NCBI RefSeq assembly: GCF_001941845.1
Contig: NZ_CP018870.1
Location: 248,001 to 312,000 of the forward strand
Source: Streptomyces sp. TN58
GTDB taxonomy: Bacteria; Actinomycetota; Actinomycetes; Streptomycetales; Streptomycetaceae
Direction of reading: 5' to 3'
DNA: 64,000 bases
Part shown: positions 16,782 through 25,709 of the stretch, one piece after another
Numbering within the stretch: position 1 is the first letter of the stretch
Layout: the number at the start of each line of letters is the position of its first letter
Program-made: the position numbers and the translations under genes
Notes under the pieces: generated by a model
Told to the model about the DNA's origin: nothing
Seen by the model: only the letters and a program-made list of their open reading frames with translations
The model's database searches: none

Positions 16782-17426
16782 TCAGGGCTGTGCGGGGGCT
16801 TCCCAGGCGAACCCGTCGGGGTCGGTGAAGGCGTCGGCGGCGCCGCCGAGGACGATGCGGTGGGATCCGGTGCCGTCGGCGGGGACGCCGAGGTCCTTGG
16901 CCAGGGCGCGGCGCTTGTACAGCGCCAGCTTGACGGGTGCGTCCTCACCGGCGGTGAACTCGGCGTACTTGCCGCCGAAGCTCTTGCCGACGGTCAGGCC
17001 GCGGGCGACGTAGAACTGCCGGGTGGCCTTGACGTCCTCGACGCCGATGAGCAGGACGACCTCGTCGACGACGCGGGTGGCGGGGCCGGTGTCCTTCCGT
17101 GCCGAGGTCGCGATCTTCCAGATCGTGCCGTCGGGGGCCTGGACGACGCCGCCGTAGCCCCACAGTGACTTCGCGGCGGGCTTCAGGACCGTGGCGCCGG
17201 CGTCCACCGCGGCTGCGACGAAGGCGTCGACGGTGGCGGGGCCGGATACGGTGAGCGCCAGGGTGAAGCCGCGGAATCCGGTGGAGGGCGCCTCGGACGC
17301 CCGCAGCCGGACGTACCGGTCCACGCCGAAGGCGCTGTGGAAGCGGCGGGCGGATTCCAGGTCGGTCACCTCGACGGTGACGGATGCGAGGGACAGGGCG
17401 GCCGGGGTGTGCGCGGTGGTTGCCAT
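16782..17426 (-). CDS. VOC-superfamily (glyoxalase-like) protein
   Basis: About 214 residues, two tandem beta-alpha-beta-beta-beta modules. The first begins SLASVTVEVTDLESARRFH, the second VVDEVVLLIGVEDVKATRQFYVARG. Such proteins are metal-dependent lyases, dioxygenases or binding/resistance proteins; here the metal ligands are not obvious. The start is uncertain: ATG 17426 has its AAGGA too close, and GTG 17435 has no visible site. Single gene on the minus strand. Confidence 0.8.
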   Translation of the reverse strand: MATTAHTPAALSLASVTVEVTDLESARRFHSAFGVDRYVRLRASEAPSTGFRGFTLALTVSGPATVDAFVAAAVDAGATVLKPAAKSLWGYGGVVQAPDGTIWKIATSARKDTGPATRVVDEVVLLIGVEDVKATRQFYVARGLTVGKSFGGKYAEFTAGEDAPVKLALYKRRALAKDLGVPADGTGSHRIVLGGAADAFTDPDGFAWEAPAQP

Positions 17427-17504
17427 GTCCTTCACGCTACGGGCCGGTGGGCCTTGGGGGCTTCTCCATTCCTGACCGGTCCGCGGTACCGGTGTCGTTC
17501 GGAG

Positions 17505-18149
17505 CTACCGCTTGAGGTAGGCCAGGACCGCCAGCACGCGGCGGTTGTCGTCCGGGGACGGTTCGATCCGCAGCTTGGTGAAGATGGCCGCGGTGTGCTT
17601 GGCGACCGCGCTCTCGCTGATGAACAGGGCCTGCGCCACCGCCGCGTTGGAGCGGCCCTCCGCCATGAGGCCCAGGACGTCCAGCTCGCGCGGGGTCAGC
17701 CCCGCCGTGGTGCCGCGGGCGTCGCCACGGGCCAGCAGCCGTGCGATGACCTGCGGGTCCATGACCGTACCGCCCGTGGCCACGGTGCGTACCGCGTCGA
17801 CGAACTGGGTGGTGTCGGTGACCCGGTCCTTGAGGAGGTAGCCGATGGCGCCCTGGCCCCCGGCGAGCAGTTCGTGGGCGTAGAGCTGGTCGACGTACTG
17901 GGAGAGGACGAGGACCGGCAGCGCGGGCCGTATCCGCCGTGCGGCGAGGGCCGCCTGGAGGCCTTCGTCGGTGAAGGTGGGCGGCAGCCGGATGTCGACG
18001 ACGGCGACGTCGGGGGCGTCTTCGAGGAGGCTCTTGAGGAGGGCGGGGCCGTTGTCGACGGCGGCGACGACCTCGAAGCCGTGGTCCTGGAGGGTGCGGG
18101 TCAGCCCGTCCCGGAGGAGGAAGAGGTCTTCGGCGAGGACGACGCGCAC
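17505..18149 (-). CDS. NarL/LuxR-family response regulator
   Basis: 214 residues. The receiver domain starts MRVVLAEDLFLLRDGL and has the phospho-acceptor Asp in VAVVDIRLPP and K in YLLKD. The C-terminal LuxR-type helix-turn-helix is LTPRELDVLGLMAEGRSNAAVAQAL. The start overlaps the 3' end of the kinase gene by 49 bases. This forms a NarL-type pair typical of Streptomyces, which often controls membrane or efflux functions. The adjacent CPBP protease may be in the same unit. Confidence 0.93.
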   Translation of the reverse strand: MRVVLAEDLFLLRDGLTRTLQDHGFEVVAAVDNGPALLKSLLEDAPDVAVVDIRLPPTFTDEGLQAALAARRIRPALPVLVLSQYVDQLYAHELLAGGQGAIGYLLKDRVTDTTQFVDAVRTVATGGTVMDPQVIARLLARGDARGTTAGLTPRELDVLGLMAEGRSNAAVAQALFISESAVAKHTAAIFTKLRIEPSPDDNRRVLAVLAYLKR

Positions 18150-19409
18150 GGTATCTCCAAGGTCGCGGTGGTCGGGCCGCCCGGCGGGCTGTGCAGGACG
18201 AGGGTTCCGTCGAAGGGTTCCAGACGGCGCCGCAGCCCCCGCAGTCCGCTCCCGTCCGGGTCCGCGCCGCCGCGGCCCTCGTCGGCGACCGTGACGCGCA
18301 GCAGGCCGTCGGCGTGGCTCAGGCGGACGCGGACCTCGGGGGCTCCGGAGTGCTTGGCGGCGTTGGCGAGCAGCTCCGCGACGGCGAAGTAGCCGGCGGA
18401 CTCGACCGGGGCGGGGAGCCGGCCCGGCAGGGCCGCCTCCACGTGCACGTCCAGATGGCTGTCGAGGGCCAGCGAGCGCACCGCGTCACCCAGGCCGCGG
18501 TCGGCGAGTACGGGCGGCAGTACTCCGTGGACCAGCTCGCGCAGGTCCTGGAGGGCCCGTCGGGAGGTGTCCCGTACCTCGTGCAGCAGAACCCGGGCGG
18601 CCGGCGGGTCGTGGTCGAGGAGGCGGGTGGCCTCGTCCAGGGTCATGCCCAGGGAGACCAGCCGGGCCTGCGCACCGTCGTGCAGGTCGCGTTCGATCCG
18701 TCGCAGTTCGGCGGCCTGCACGTCGAGGACGTCGGCCCGGGAACCGGTCAGGTGCTCGATGCGGCGGGTCAGTTCGGTGGTGTACGGGGCGGCCAGCAGC
18801 CGCCCGCTCCAGCGGGCGTGCAGCCGCAGGACCGGCGGGGCCAGCCACAGCCCCGCGGCCGTGAGGCCGAGGCCGAGCACGAGCGCGGCGAGCATCGCGG
18901 GCGTGGAGTCGACCAGGACGAAGCCGTACCAGTTGCCGTCGCCCAGAAGCCGCCAGACGAAGGGCTGGACGGCCGCGCCGAAGAGGCCGTACACGACAAG
19001 GGCCTGCGGTGCGGCGGCGAGCAGCGCGCCCGTCCAGGGCTCCGCCCAGGCCCAGCGCAGGTCGTGCCAGAAGCCGGCGTCGCCGAGGAGCGCGAGGGCT
19101 TGTCGGCGGCGGCCCGCCGGACCGCCCTCGGGCGCGGTGGGGCGGGGCGGCAGCGGTCGCGGCGGGCTGATGGCCGTTCCCGTCCACTGGGCCGCCCAGC
19201 GGCGGTAGCGGTCGGACAGGCGGCGCAGGGCCGACGCGGCGGGCGGGAGCACGAGGAGGCCGAACGCCGACGGGCAGCAGCAGCAGGGCCCCGATCACCA
19301 GGCCGCCGGCCCCGCTCACGGCGAAGGCGGCCAGGGACAGCAGCTGGCAGCGGCCGAGATCGGCCAGCGCCGGCCCGATGCCGGGCCGCCTGCCCCCGAA
19401 CTCCGCCAT
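18101..19409 (-). pseudogene. NarL-type sensor histidine kinase with apparent frameshift
   Basis: The catalytic part is intact: phosphorylation site ELRRIERDLHDGAQARL, followed by an HATPase with LLANAAKHS and GSGLRGLRRRLEPFDG. The N terminus is split between two frames. From the ATG at 19409 (AGGTGGG site upstream) the frame encodes a first membrane helix (LLSLAAFAVSGAGGLVIGAL) and then degenerates after about 19280. The continuation SAFGLLVLPPAASALRRLSD lies in the next frame, which has no good start before GTG 19252. One extra base near 19270-19285 would explain this. If the shift is real, either the kinase is inactive or a version lacking the first helix is made from 19252 (383 residues). 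A sequencing error is the main alternative. Confidence 0.7.
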
Positions 19410-19431
19410 GCCCACCTGTCGTCCTGTCATG

Positions 19432-20289
19432 TCAGCGCGCTCCGGGCGCCGTCGCGACCGTGATGCTATCCGGCGTGACCTCGTGCGCCGCGCGGCGGGC
19501 GGTGGCGATCCACGGGAGGGCGGCGGCCAGGGCGGCGGCTCCGAGGAACAGCATGGGCGCCGTCCTCGCCGCCGACTCGTCCGTCACGTACAGCATGCCG
19601 AGGTTGATCAGGGTGTGGAAGCCGCCGGCGAGCAGCAGCCGGTTGCTGCGTACGCCTTCCAGGGCCAGGCCGAGGATCACGGACATCGCGGTGGTGGCCA
19701 GCAGGAAGCCGGCGGCGAAGGCCGGTTCCTGTGTGAGGACCGGTACGTGCCAGAGGCCCCAGAGCAGTCCGACCGCCGCGGAGGCGGTGATCGGGCCGAA
19801 ACGGGTGCGCAGCAGCGGCTGGAGGTAGCAGCGCCATCCGATCTCCTCGGCGCACGCCCCGATGAACTGGGCGGCCACCAGCAGGGCGAGGGGGTGTGCC
19901 AGGGCCCGGGGGCTGGTGACGGGCAGCGAGCCGGAGGTCAGCAGGCCGCCGCACGCGCACAGCGCGATGAGCAGGACCGGTGTCAGCAGGAGTGCCGCTG
20001 CCCGGCGGGGGCCTGCTCCGCTACGGGTACCGGTACCGGTACCGGTACGGCCGGGCAGGATGCCCGCAAGCCGGTCCCTGGTCCGGTACGGCCACAGGAG
20101 CGCCACGGCGGCCACCGCGACGGCGGGCCCCAGCTGGGTCAGTTGCACCACCTCGGGCGGGATGCCGGTCGCCGGCTGGAGGGCTCCCGCCATCCCGGCG
20201 GCCACGAACGCGACCGCGAGGAACACCCCCGCCTGCGCCGCCCATCCCGTCGGCGGCGTCCGCCGCTGCCCCTGCTCGTGTTCCGGCAT
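19432..20289 (-). CDS. CPBP-family intramembrane protease
   Basis: About 285 residues (299 from an alternative GTG at 20331) with roughly eight membrane helices. The CPBP/Abi signature is present: EEIGWRCYLQPLL (motif 1, paired glutamates) and LWGLWHVPVL (motif 2, histidine). These are the bacterial relatives of Rce1-type CAAX proteases and often protect against bacteriocins or process membrane substrates. The ATG at 20289 has GGGAGG upstream. A short tandem GTACCG repeat at about 20024-20049 encodes a Gly-Thr run in an internal loop. The gene is followed closely by the kinase gene and could be co-transcribed. Confidence 0.87.
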   Translation of the reverse strand: MPEHEQGQRRTPPTGWAAQAGVFLAVAFVAAGMAGALQPATGIPPEVVQLTQLGPAVAVAAVALLWPYRTRDRLAGILPGRTGTGTGTRSGAGPRRAAALLLTPVLLIALCACGGLLTSGSLPVTSPRALAHPLALLVAAQFIGACAEEIGWRCYLQPLLRTRFGPITASAAVGLLWGLWHVPVLTQEPAFAAGFLLATTAMSVILGLALEGVRSNRLLLAGGFHTLINLGMLYVTDESAARTAPMLFLGAAALAAALPWIATARRAAHEVTPDSITVATAPGAR

Positions 20290-20481
20290 GCTGCCCGGCC
20301 TCCCCGTAGCGCGATCGGGCGTGCCTGTCACGCCCCGCCTTCGACTCTGCCGGTACGGGGTCGGGCCGGTCCCTGCACGTGGATACCGAGGGGGGTGTAC
20401 CCAGGTACACCCCGGCGGGGCGGCGGGCCCGGTGGGCCTGGCCGCGTGGACTGCCGGCCGGGCAGATGCGATTCTTCAGCC

Positions 20482-20724
20482 ATGACGACAAGACAGCGGA
20501 GCCAGGCCGAACGGGACGCGGTCCCGGTGGAGATCGGCTATGCGGTGCTGAGCGCGTGCTTCCTCGGCGCCCTCGTGTTCGCGACGATCGCCGGGCCGAC
20601 CGCCGTCTGGGACCTTCCCGCCGCAGTGGAGGACTTCCTGCGTGTGGCCGGGCTTTGGGTCGCCGGCCTGCTGGCCGTGGCCCGTGTGGTCCATGTCCTC
20701 TGGCGATTCGGACAGCCCCGCTAG
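20482..20724 (+). CDS. Small two-helix membrane protein (DUF6332-like)
   Basis: 80 residues: a polar N terminus (TTRQRSQAERDAVPVEIGYA) followed by two hydrophobic segments and a short basic tail (HVLWRFGQPR). I recognise this as the actinobacterial DUF6332-like group of unknown function. ATG at 20482. It ends convergently against the DUF6493-like gene, with the two stop codons overlapping around 20721-20724. Confidence 0.75.
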   Translation: MTTRQRSQAERDAVPVEIGYAVLSACFLGALVFATIAGPTAVWDLPAAVEDFLRVAGLWVAGLLAVARVVHVLWRFGQPR

Positions 20725-22241
20725 GGGTGCCGTCGAGGGACCCCGCCACCCGGACGGGACTTCGACGGCACCCCTTGGAGTCCGGCCCGCCGGCCGGTGA
20801 GGGCGGAACTCAGGCGGCGGGCTCCGGATATGACGGTGGATGAGCCGCGGCGGGCCGCGGCCGCCGCCACCGCGTCGGGGACCGGGCCCGTGGCTGCGCA
20901 GTGCTCGGCGCAGGAGGCGGCCACGGCCAGGACCTCGCCCGCGCCCCGTACCGAGGGCAGCAGGGCCGGCAGCACCTCGGCGAGCACGGTCCACAGGGTG
21001 GCGTGCGCACCGGCCGCCGCGGCGGAACGTGCGGCGTCCGCGAGCCGGTTGGGCTTCACCGTGCCCAGGGCCGTCATGGCGGCGAGTTCGCGGCCCAGCA
21101 GCGGGGCGTCGAGATCGCCGCGCGCCGCCAGGACGAGCAGCGCCTCCACCGCCGGGCTGCGGCTCTCCACGGACCGCCCGCCCAGTCCCGCGGCCACGGC
21201 GGCGTGCAGGGCGGGGCCCGCGGGGCCGCCCAGGCGGGCGAGGTGCGGCAGCATCCAGGAGCTGCCGTGGTCGCCCGCCGTCGCCGCGAGCGTCACCTGC
21301 GGCAGGAGCCACGCCGCCTGGGTCTCGCGGTCCTCGGGCAGCACGGACGCGCGTACCGGGTGCCCTCCGTGCCAGTGATAGCACTGGGTGAATCCCTCGT
21401 GCGGCCTGCCCAGCCAGTGGAACGGCTCGGGGAACTCCCGCTGGAGGGCAGCGCGTTCCCCGCTGGGGCAGGTGATCTGCGCGGTGGCCGCGCCGGTCCG
21501 CTGCCAGGCCGTGTGGGCCGAGGGGTCCGGTTCGACGACCCGGCGCAGCACCGGGGCCGGTTCGCCGTCCGGGCCAAGCCAGGCGGCGAGCCGGGCGCCT
21601 TCCGCGGTACCGAGGCGGGCCGCGGCCGTGGCGGCCGCCGCGCCGCCCGCCCCCGCGGCGTTGTCGCGCCGTACGCGCAGCAGTGCCTGCCCGAAGTCGG
21701 CCGGACCGGGCCGCACGCCCAGCCGGCGGTACTCGGTGAGGCGTTCCACCAGTTCGGCGGCCTCCAGCGTGCCCGTGTCCCAGGTGGGCGTGGACAGCAG
21801 GAACGGCAGGGGCTCCTTGGACCTGAGCCGGTACGCGATCTCGCGCAGCCGCGCGGTGAGCACCAGCTCAAGCCCGCCCTGCGCGCAGTCCTCGTGCCCC
21901 CGGCCGCGGCGTACGTGCTCGGGTTTGAGGCTGTACCCCGGCACCTGCCACAGCAGCGTGGCCGCCACGACGTCCACCCCGCCGAGGCGTTGCGCCTCGA
22001 TCTCCTCGGTGTAGCGGTGCCCCAGTGTGTCGGAGAGCGCCCGGGTGAGCGGGTGGCGGTCGTGGTGGGCGTGCCGTACCAGCCCGTCGAGCGAGCGCTC
22101 GAAGTCCGCCACGGTGTGCGCGCGGGCGCCGAGATGGGCCGCCGTCAGCTCGACGGTCTCGGCGAGCGCCTCGGGCGCCGGGTCGAGCCGCCGTACGGGA
22201 GGCACGGGCGGGAGGGTGTCCTGAGTGGCGGTCCAGATCAT
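20721..22241 (-). CDS. DUF6493-like protein, apparently shortened
   Basis: 506 residues from the ATG at 22241. The C-terminal part matches the family I know from DUF6493 proteins beside SWIM-zinc-finger genes (HGSSWMLPHLARLGGPAGPALH, AVEALLVLAARGDLDAPLLGRELAAM, LGTVKPNRLADAARSAAAAGA). Those proteins are usually about twice as long, and no SWIM gene is present here, so this looks like the C-terminal half surviving alone. The frame stays open to 22742 but overlaps the neighbouring gene and has no family character. Possible protein-interaction helical repeats; function unknown. Confidence 0.65.
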   Translation of the reverse strand: MIWTATQDTLPPVPPVRRLDPAPEALAETVELTAAHLGARAHTVADFERSLDGLVRHAHHDRHPLTRALSDTLGHRYTEEIEAQRLGGVDVVAATLLWQVPGYSLKPEHVRRGRGHEDCAQGGLELVLTARLREIAYRLRSKEPLPFLLSTPTWDTGTLEAAELVERLTEYRRLGVRPGPADFGQALLRVRRDNAAGAGGAAAATAAARLGTAEGARLAAWLGPDGEPAPVLRRVVEPDPSAHTAWQRTGAATAQITCPSGERAALQREFPEPFHWLGRPHEGFTQCYHWHGGHPVRASVLPEDRETQAAWLLPQVTLAATAGDHGSSWMLPHLARLGGPAGPALHAAVAAGLGGRSVESRSPAVEALLVLAARGDLDAPLLGRELAAMTALGTVKPNRLADAARSAAAAGAHATLWTVLAEVLPALLPSVRGAGEVLAVAASCAEHCAATGPVPDAVAAAAARRGSSTVISGARRLSSALTGRRAGLQGVPSKSRPGGGVPRRHP

Positions 22242-22393
22242 GGCCGCAACGGTAGAGGAGCGCACTGACACGCCCCCGTGGGCCCTGGCAGGCCTCCTCG
22301 CGACGACGGAAGGGGTGGCGGGAGGGGTGGCGGGAGGGGCGGCCGAGGGGGTGGCGCGGTGGCGCTCCGGGCGCGCCGCGCCACCCCCGCGGG

Positions 22394-24172
22394 TCACTTC
22401 GTCTGGTAGACGCCGAAGACGTCGAGCACCACGTCGGCGTCCTCGTGGCCCTGGTTCCAGAAGGTGATGACGCCGTGCTCGCCGTCGCTCGCCTGGACCA
22501 TGTTGGGGACGGTCTCGCCGGCCGTCCAGTTGAGGGTGGAGGAGCCGGGGCGCGGTCCCGCCGGTGCGGCGGACTCGCCGTACTCCGGCAGCGGGTGGGG
22601 GCTCGGGGCGACCGAGAGGAATCCGGTGCCGCCGGTCTCGGTGACGGTGGCGTTCAGCACGTAGGCCTCGACGCCCTCCGCCGGCTCGGGGGTGAAGCCC
22701 TGCGTGATGAACTCCCGGGCCTTGAACCTGCCGCCCGGCCATCCGTACGCCTGCTCGCGGGTGTCGAGCGTACGGAAGGGGGTGAAGGGCAGGAAGGCGG
22801 CCTTGCTGTCGGGGCTGTAGTAGCCGACGACGTCGACCACCACGTGGGTCGGGGACCAGGCCCCGTTGAAGACCTTGATCGTGCCGTCCGCGGCCACCGG
22901 TACGATCACCGCGTTGGCCACGGTCTGGCCGGGGACGAAGTTCAGGTTCGAGGCCGTCGGGACCGGTCCGGCGCCGGAGAAGGCGGTCAGGTGGCCAGGG
23001 CCCTCCGGTTCGGTCACCGTGACGTTCAACGCCACGGCGGTGACGTTCTGCGGTACGCCTTGCAGGCCGCCGATTCGGGTGGTGAAGGCGCTGCGGGAGG
23101 CGAGCTTGCCGGTGGCGGTGCCGAGGCCTTCACGGGTGTCGACGAACCGGGCGGGCGTCATCGAGGTGTATCCGTTCGCCGAGGCCCGGGTGAAGTATCC
23201 GGTGACGTCGGCGATCAGGTCGACCGGCTGCCAGCCGCCGTTGAAGAGCTCCACGTACCCGTCTTCGCCGACGGGCACGATCACCATGTTCGGGACGGAC
23301 CGGCCGGCTGTGTAGTTCAGGTTCGACGTGTTCGGGCGGTCGTAGCCGACTCCGGGCCACACGGTCACGTGGCCGCTGTCGACGGTCTCGGTGACGGTGA
23401 TGTTCAGGGCCACGGCGGTGGCGCCCGCGGGGACGGACGCGTTCCCGGCCACCTTGACGCGGGTGGACCCCTGCCCGGCGACCTTGCCGGCCGCGGCTCC
23501 GGTGCCGTTGCGGGTGTCGAGGAGCCGGGTCGGGGTGTGCGGGGTGAAGTCGGCGCCGGGGGTCAGGAACGCACCGCCGTTGGTGGCCTGGACGCCGTTG
23601 GCGGCGTCGGTCACCTTGACCTGCACCTGGTACTCGCCGGACTTGTCGTACGTGTGCGAGCGGCGCAGCTCGAAACTGCCCTGGGCGGTGAGCGTGTCGC
23701 TCTTCCCGTCGCCCCAGTCGACGACGATGTCGAGCGCGAAGTCGGCGCTGGTGATCAGGGCGGTGAGCTGGATCCCGTGAGCGGTGTAGCTGGTGCCGCT
23801 GACGTCGACGGCCAGGTCCGGGTTGGCTGCCGCGTCGAGGGCTGCCTGCTCGGCCGGTGCGGCCTCCGCGTTCGCCGCGGCCGGTGCGGCCTCCCCGGCC
23901 GGTGCGGTCTGATCTGCCGCCGCGGTCCTGGCGGTCCGCGGTGCGGCGGTCTTGGTGCTCCCCTCTGCCTTCCCCTCGGTGGCGGTGGGCAGGGTGGTGC
24001 GGATCGTGCGATCCGCGGGGCTGTGGAAGCCCTCGGACGTGGACGCCTCGGCGACCGCCTCGGCCACACCGGCCGCGACAGGTACGGGATCCGCCGCCTG
24101 CGCGATGCCCGGGATGATGCCGAGACCGGCCGCCACGAAGGCAGCGGTCATTACGAGTCGGTGGTTGCGCAC
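22394..24172 (-). CDS. Secreted protein with PKD domain and three tandem beta-rich repeats
   Basis: 592 residues from the GTG at 24172. Residues 1-27 form a signal peptide ending GIIPGIAQAA. An Ala/Glu-rich linker follows. A PKD-type domain at about 140-200 shows VVDWGDGKSD and SHTYDKSGEYQVQVKV. Three repeats of about 130 residues follow, each opening with the pattern FTPxxRxLDTR, containing VALNxTVTE and xxSNLNxxxGxTVxNxVIVPV, and ending VVDVxGYY. These repeats occur in actinobacterial exported proteins, where a wall or carbohydrate binding role is suspected. No anchor is seen, so it is probably released. The adjacent ALF-repeat gene also encodes a surface protein. Confidence 0.82.
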   Translation of the reverse strand: MRNHRLVMTAAFVAAGLGIIPGIAQAADPVPVAAGVAEAVAEASTSEGFHSPADRTIRTTLPTATEGKAEGSTKTAAPRTARTAAADQTAPAGEAAPAAANAEAAPAEQAALDAAANPDLAVDVSGTSYTAHGIQLTALITSADFALDIVVDWGDGKSDTLTAQGSFELRRSHTYDKSGEYQVQVKVTDAANGVQATNGGAFLTPGADFTPHTPTRLLDTRNGTGAAAGKVAGQGSTRVKVAGNASVPAGATAVALNITVTETVDSGHVTVWPGVGYDRPNTSNLNYTAGRSVPNMVIVPVGEDGYVELFNGGWQPVDLIADVTGYFTRASANGYTSMTPARFVDTREGLGTATGKLASRSAFTTRIGGLQGVPQNVTAVALNVTVTEPEGPGHLTAFSGAGPVPTASNLNFVPGQTVANAVIVPVAADGTIKVFNGAWSPTHVVVDVVGYYSPDSKAAFLPFTPFRTLDTREQAYGWPGGRFKAREFITQGFTPEPAEGVEAYVLNATVTETGGTGFLSVAPSPHPLPEYGESAAPAGPRPGSSTLNWTAGETVPNMVQASDGEHGVITFWNQGHEDADVVLDVFGVYQTK

Positions 24173-24377
24173 CGGCCCCCCAGTTGTGGTGATGAGCGAA
24201 GAGGGGCCACCGTATGGAAGGTTCCGGCCAAGGGTCACAGGGTTCCGGCCCCGTTCACTCCATAGGGGTCAACACCCCACTCGTGTGCGGTTTGTGATCG
24301 ACCGGAGAGTGTCCGCGCCGCGGCCAGGTGCCGAGGGCGGGCGCATCGGAATGCGGAGGCCGTGGCCTGCGGGAAGA
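24173..24377 (-). promoter_or_regulatory. Upstream region of the PKD-protein gene
   Basis: About 200 non-coding bases before the GTG at 24172. GGGGG lies just upstream as a probable ribosome binding site. The stretch is less GC-rich than its surroundings (for example around 24185-24215), as expected of a promoter, but I cannot assign a specific sigma-factor box. Confidence 0.4.
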
Positions 24378-24412
24378 CACGAAGCCGCCACCCGCGGGGT
24401 GACGGCTTCGTG
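24378..24412 (-). terminator. Terminator of the ALF-repeat gene
   Basis: CACGAAGCCG (24378-24387) pairs perfectly with CGGCTTCGTG (24403-24412) across a 15-base loop, 20 bases downstream of the ALF-repeat gene stop on the minus strand. Confidence 0.75.
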
Positions 24413-24431
24413 GTCCGATCCGGGCTCGGCG

Positions 24432-25580
24432 TCAGGCCTTCGCACCCGCACGGCGCATACGGGCCGCGAGCAGCAGGCCGGCGCCGGCGACGAGCGCGGT
24501 GCCCGCTCCCCCGGCGACCAGGGTGGTGCCGTCGCCGGCGCCCGTGGCGGCGAGGGGAGCGCCGTTTCCGCCCTGGGCGGTGACGGCGGTGTTGCCCGAG
24601 GCGGACCCGGAGCCGCTGCCGCTGCCGGCCGACGGTGTACCGGAGCCGGAGCCCTTGCCCTGGTCGTCCTTGCCCGGGGCGGGCTTCTGCTTGTCCTTGG
24701 CCGCCTCGTCCTTGGCGCGGGCCTCGTGCTGGCCCGTCTTGAGGAACTCGGCCCGTTCGGCGGCGGTGCCCGCCAGTGCGGCGCGGCCCGCCTTGACGAG
24801 TTCCGGACCGCCACCGTCGATGATCCTGGCGATCGCGACCCGGTTGTCCTGGTCGCGGAGCTCGTGCTGGGTCACCTCCAGGAAGTGGCGCAGCTCGGCC
24901 GGCGTCGGCGACCCGTTCAGGAGCTTGCTGATGGCATCGCTCAGGATCCGGCCGTCCCAGCCCTCGTCGATGCGGGCCAGCTCGACACGGTCGTCCGAGG
25001 CCTGCGCGAGGAACCGGCCCGTCTTGAGGAAGGCGACACGGTCGGCGGGGCTGCCGTTGAGGGCCTTCTGGCAGGCCTCCTTCACCGACGGGCCGCCGGT
25101 GCTCAGGAGCTTGAGGATCTCGACGCGGTTGTCCACGTCGCGCAGCTCGTGCTGGGTCACCTCGTAGAAGTGACGCAGCTGCTCGACGGTCGTGCCCTTG
25201 TCGAGAATGTCGTTGATGCCCTCCGTGAGGCTGCGACCAGCCCCGTGGGTGAGGCGGAGGATCGCCACGCGGTAGTCGTCGAGGCGGATCCTGTGCTGGT
25301 CCACCTCGATGAACGTGCGCATGGCCTGCGGGCCGTCGGCGATGGCCTTCTGGCCGGCTTTCTTCATGTACTCGCTGGCCATCGGGTGGGCGATGATCGC
25401 GAGGATGGTCTTGCGGTCCTCTTCGGCCTGGTCGGGCGCGGGCTGGTCCGGCGTGGTCGGTGCCGGCTGGTTGCCGGCCGCCGGGGCGTCGGAACCGGCG
25501 GCGAAGGCCGGTGACGCGATGAGGACTGCCGGAGCAAGGGCAGCGGTGGTGACCGCTGCGGCGATCCGGGACAACTTCAC
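24432..25580 (-). CDS. ALF-repeat surface protein with LAXTG-type sorting signal
   Basis: 382 residues from the GTG at 25580. A signal peptide ends near PAFAAGSDA (residue 30). About five ALF-type repeats of 43 residues follow (for example LRHFYEVTQHELRDVDNRVEILKLLSTGGPSV and AFLKTGQHEARAKDE). The tail is a Lys/Pro and Gly/Ser-rich wall-spanning linker, then LAATG, a hydrophobic helix (LVAGGAGTALVAGAGLLLAA) and RMRRAGAKA. LAXTG is the substrate motif of class E sortases in Streptomyces, so the protein is probably covalently wall-linked. ALF repeats are common in actinobacterial exported proteins, with unknown function. Confidence 0.87.
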   Translation of the reverse strand: MKLSRIAAAVTTAALAPAVLIASPAFAAGSDAPAAGNQPAPTTPDQPAPDQAEEDRKTILAIIAHPMASEYMKKAGQKAIADGPQAMRTFIEVDQHRIRLDDYRVAILRLTHGAGRSLTEGINDILDKGTTVEQLRHFYEVTQHELRDVDNRVEILKLLSTGGPSVKEACQKALNGSPADRVAFLKTGRFLAQASDDRVELARIDEGWDGRILSDAISKLLNGSPTPAELRHFLEVTQHELRDQDNRVAIARIIDGGGPELVKAGRAALAGTAAERAEFLKTGQHEARAKDEAAKDKQKPAPGKDDQGKGSGSGTPSAGSGSGSGSASGNTAVTAQGGNGAPLAATGAGDGTTLVAGGAGTALVAGAGLLLAARMRRAGAKA

Positions 25581-25709
25581 AGACAAAACCCCCTGGAAAC
25601 GTTTCTTCGCCCCAGAAGACATATGGCCTGGGCAGATGGTTGCGTCAGGACACCGCTTTTCGATCACTCGTTTCGGACCGCCGTCCGCGGTCTTCGGGGC
25701 GTTCGGTCG

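Noticed and set aside
18191..19828. 545-codon plus-strand ORF over the kinase gene
   Set aside because: No domain is recognisable, and the minus-strand kinase and CPBP genes explain the region.
20020..20050. CRISPR-like repeat
   Set aside because: It is only a short GTACCG tandem run inside the CPBP protease gene, with no spacers; no CRISPR array exists in the window.
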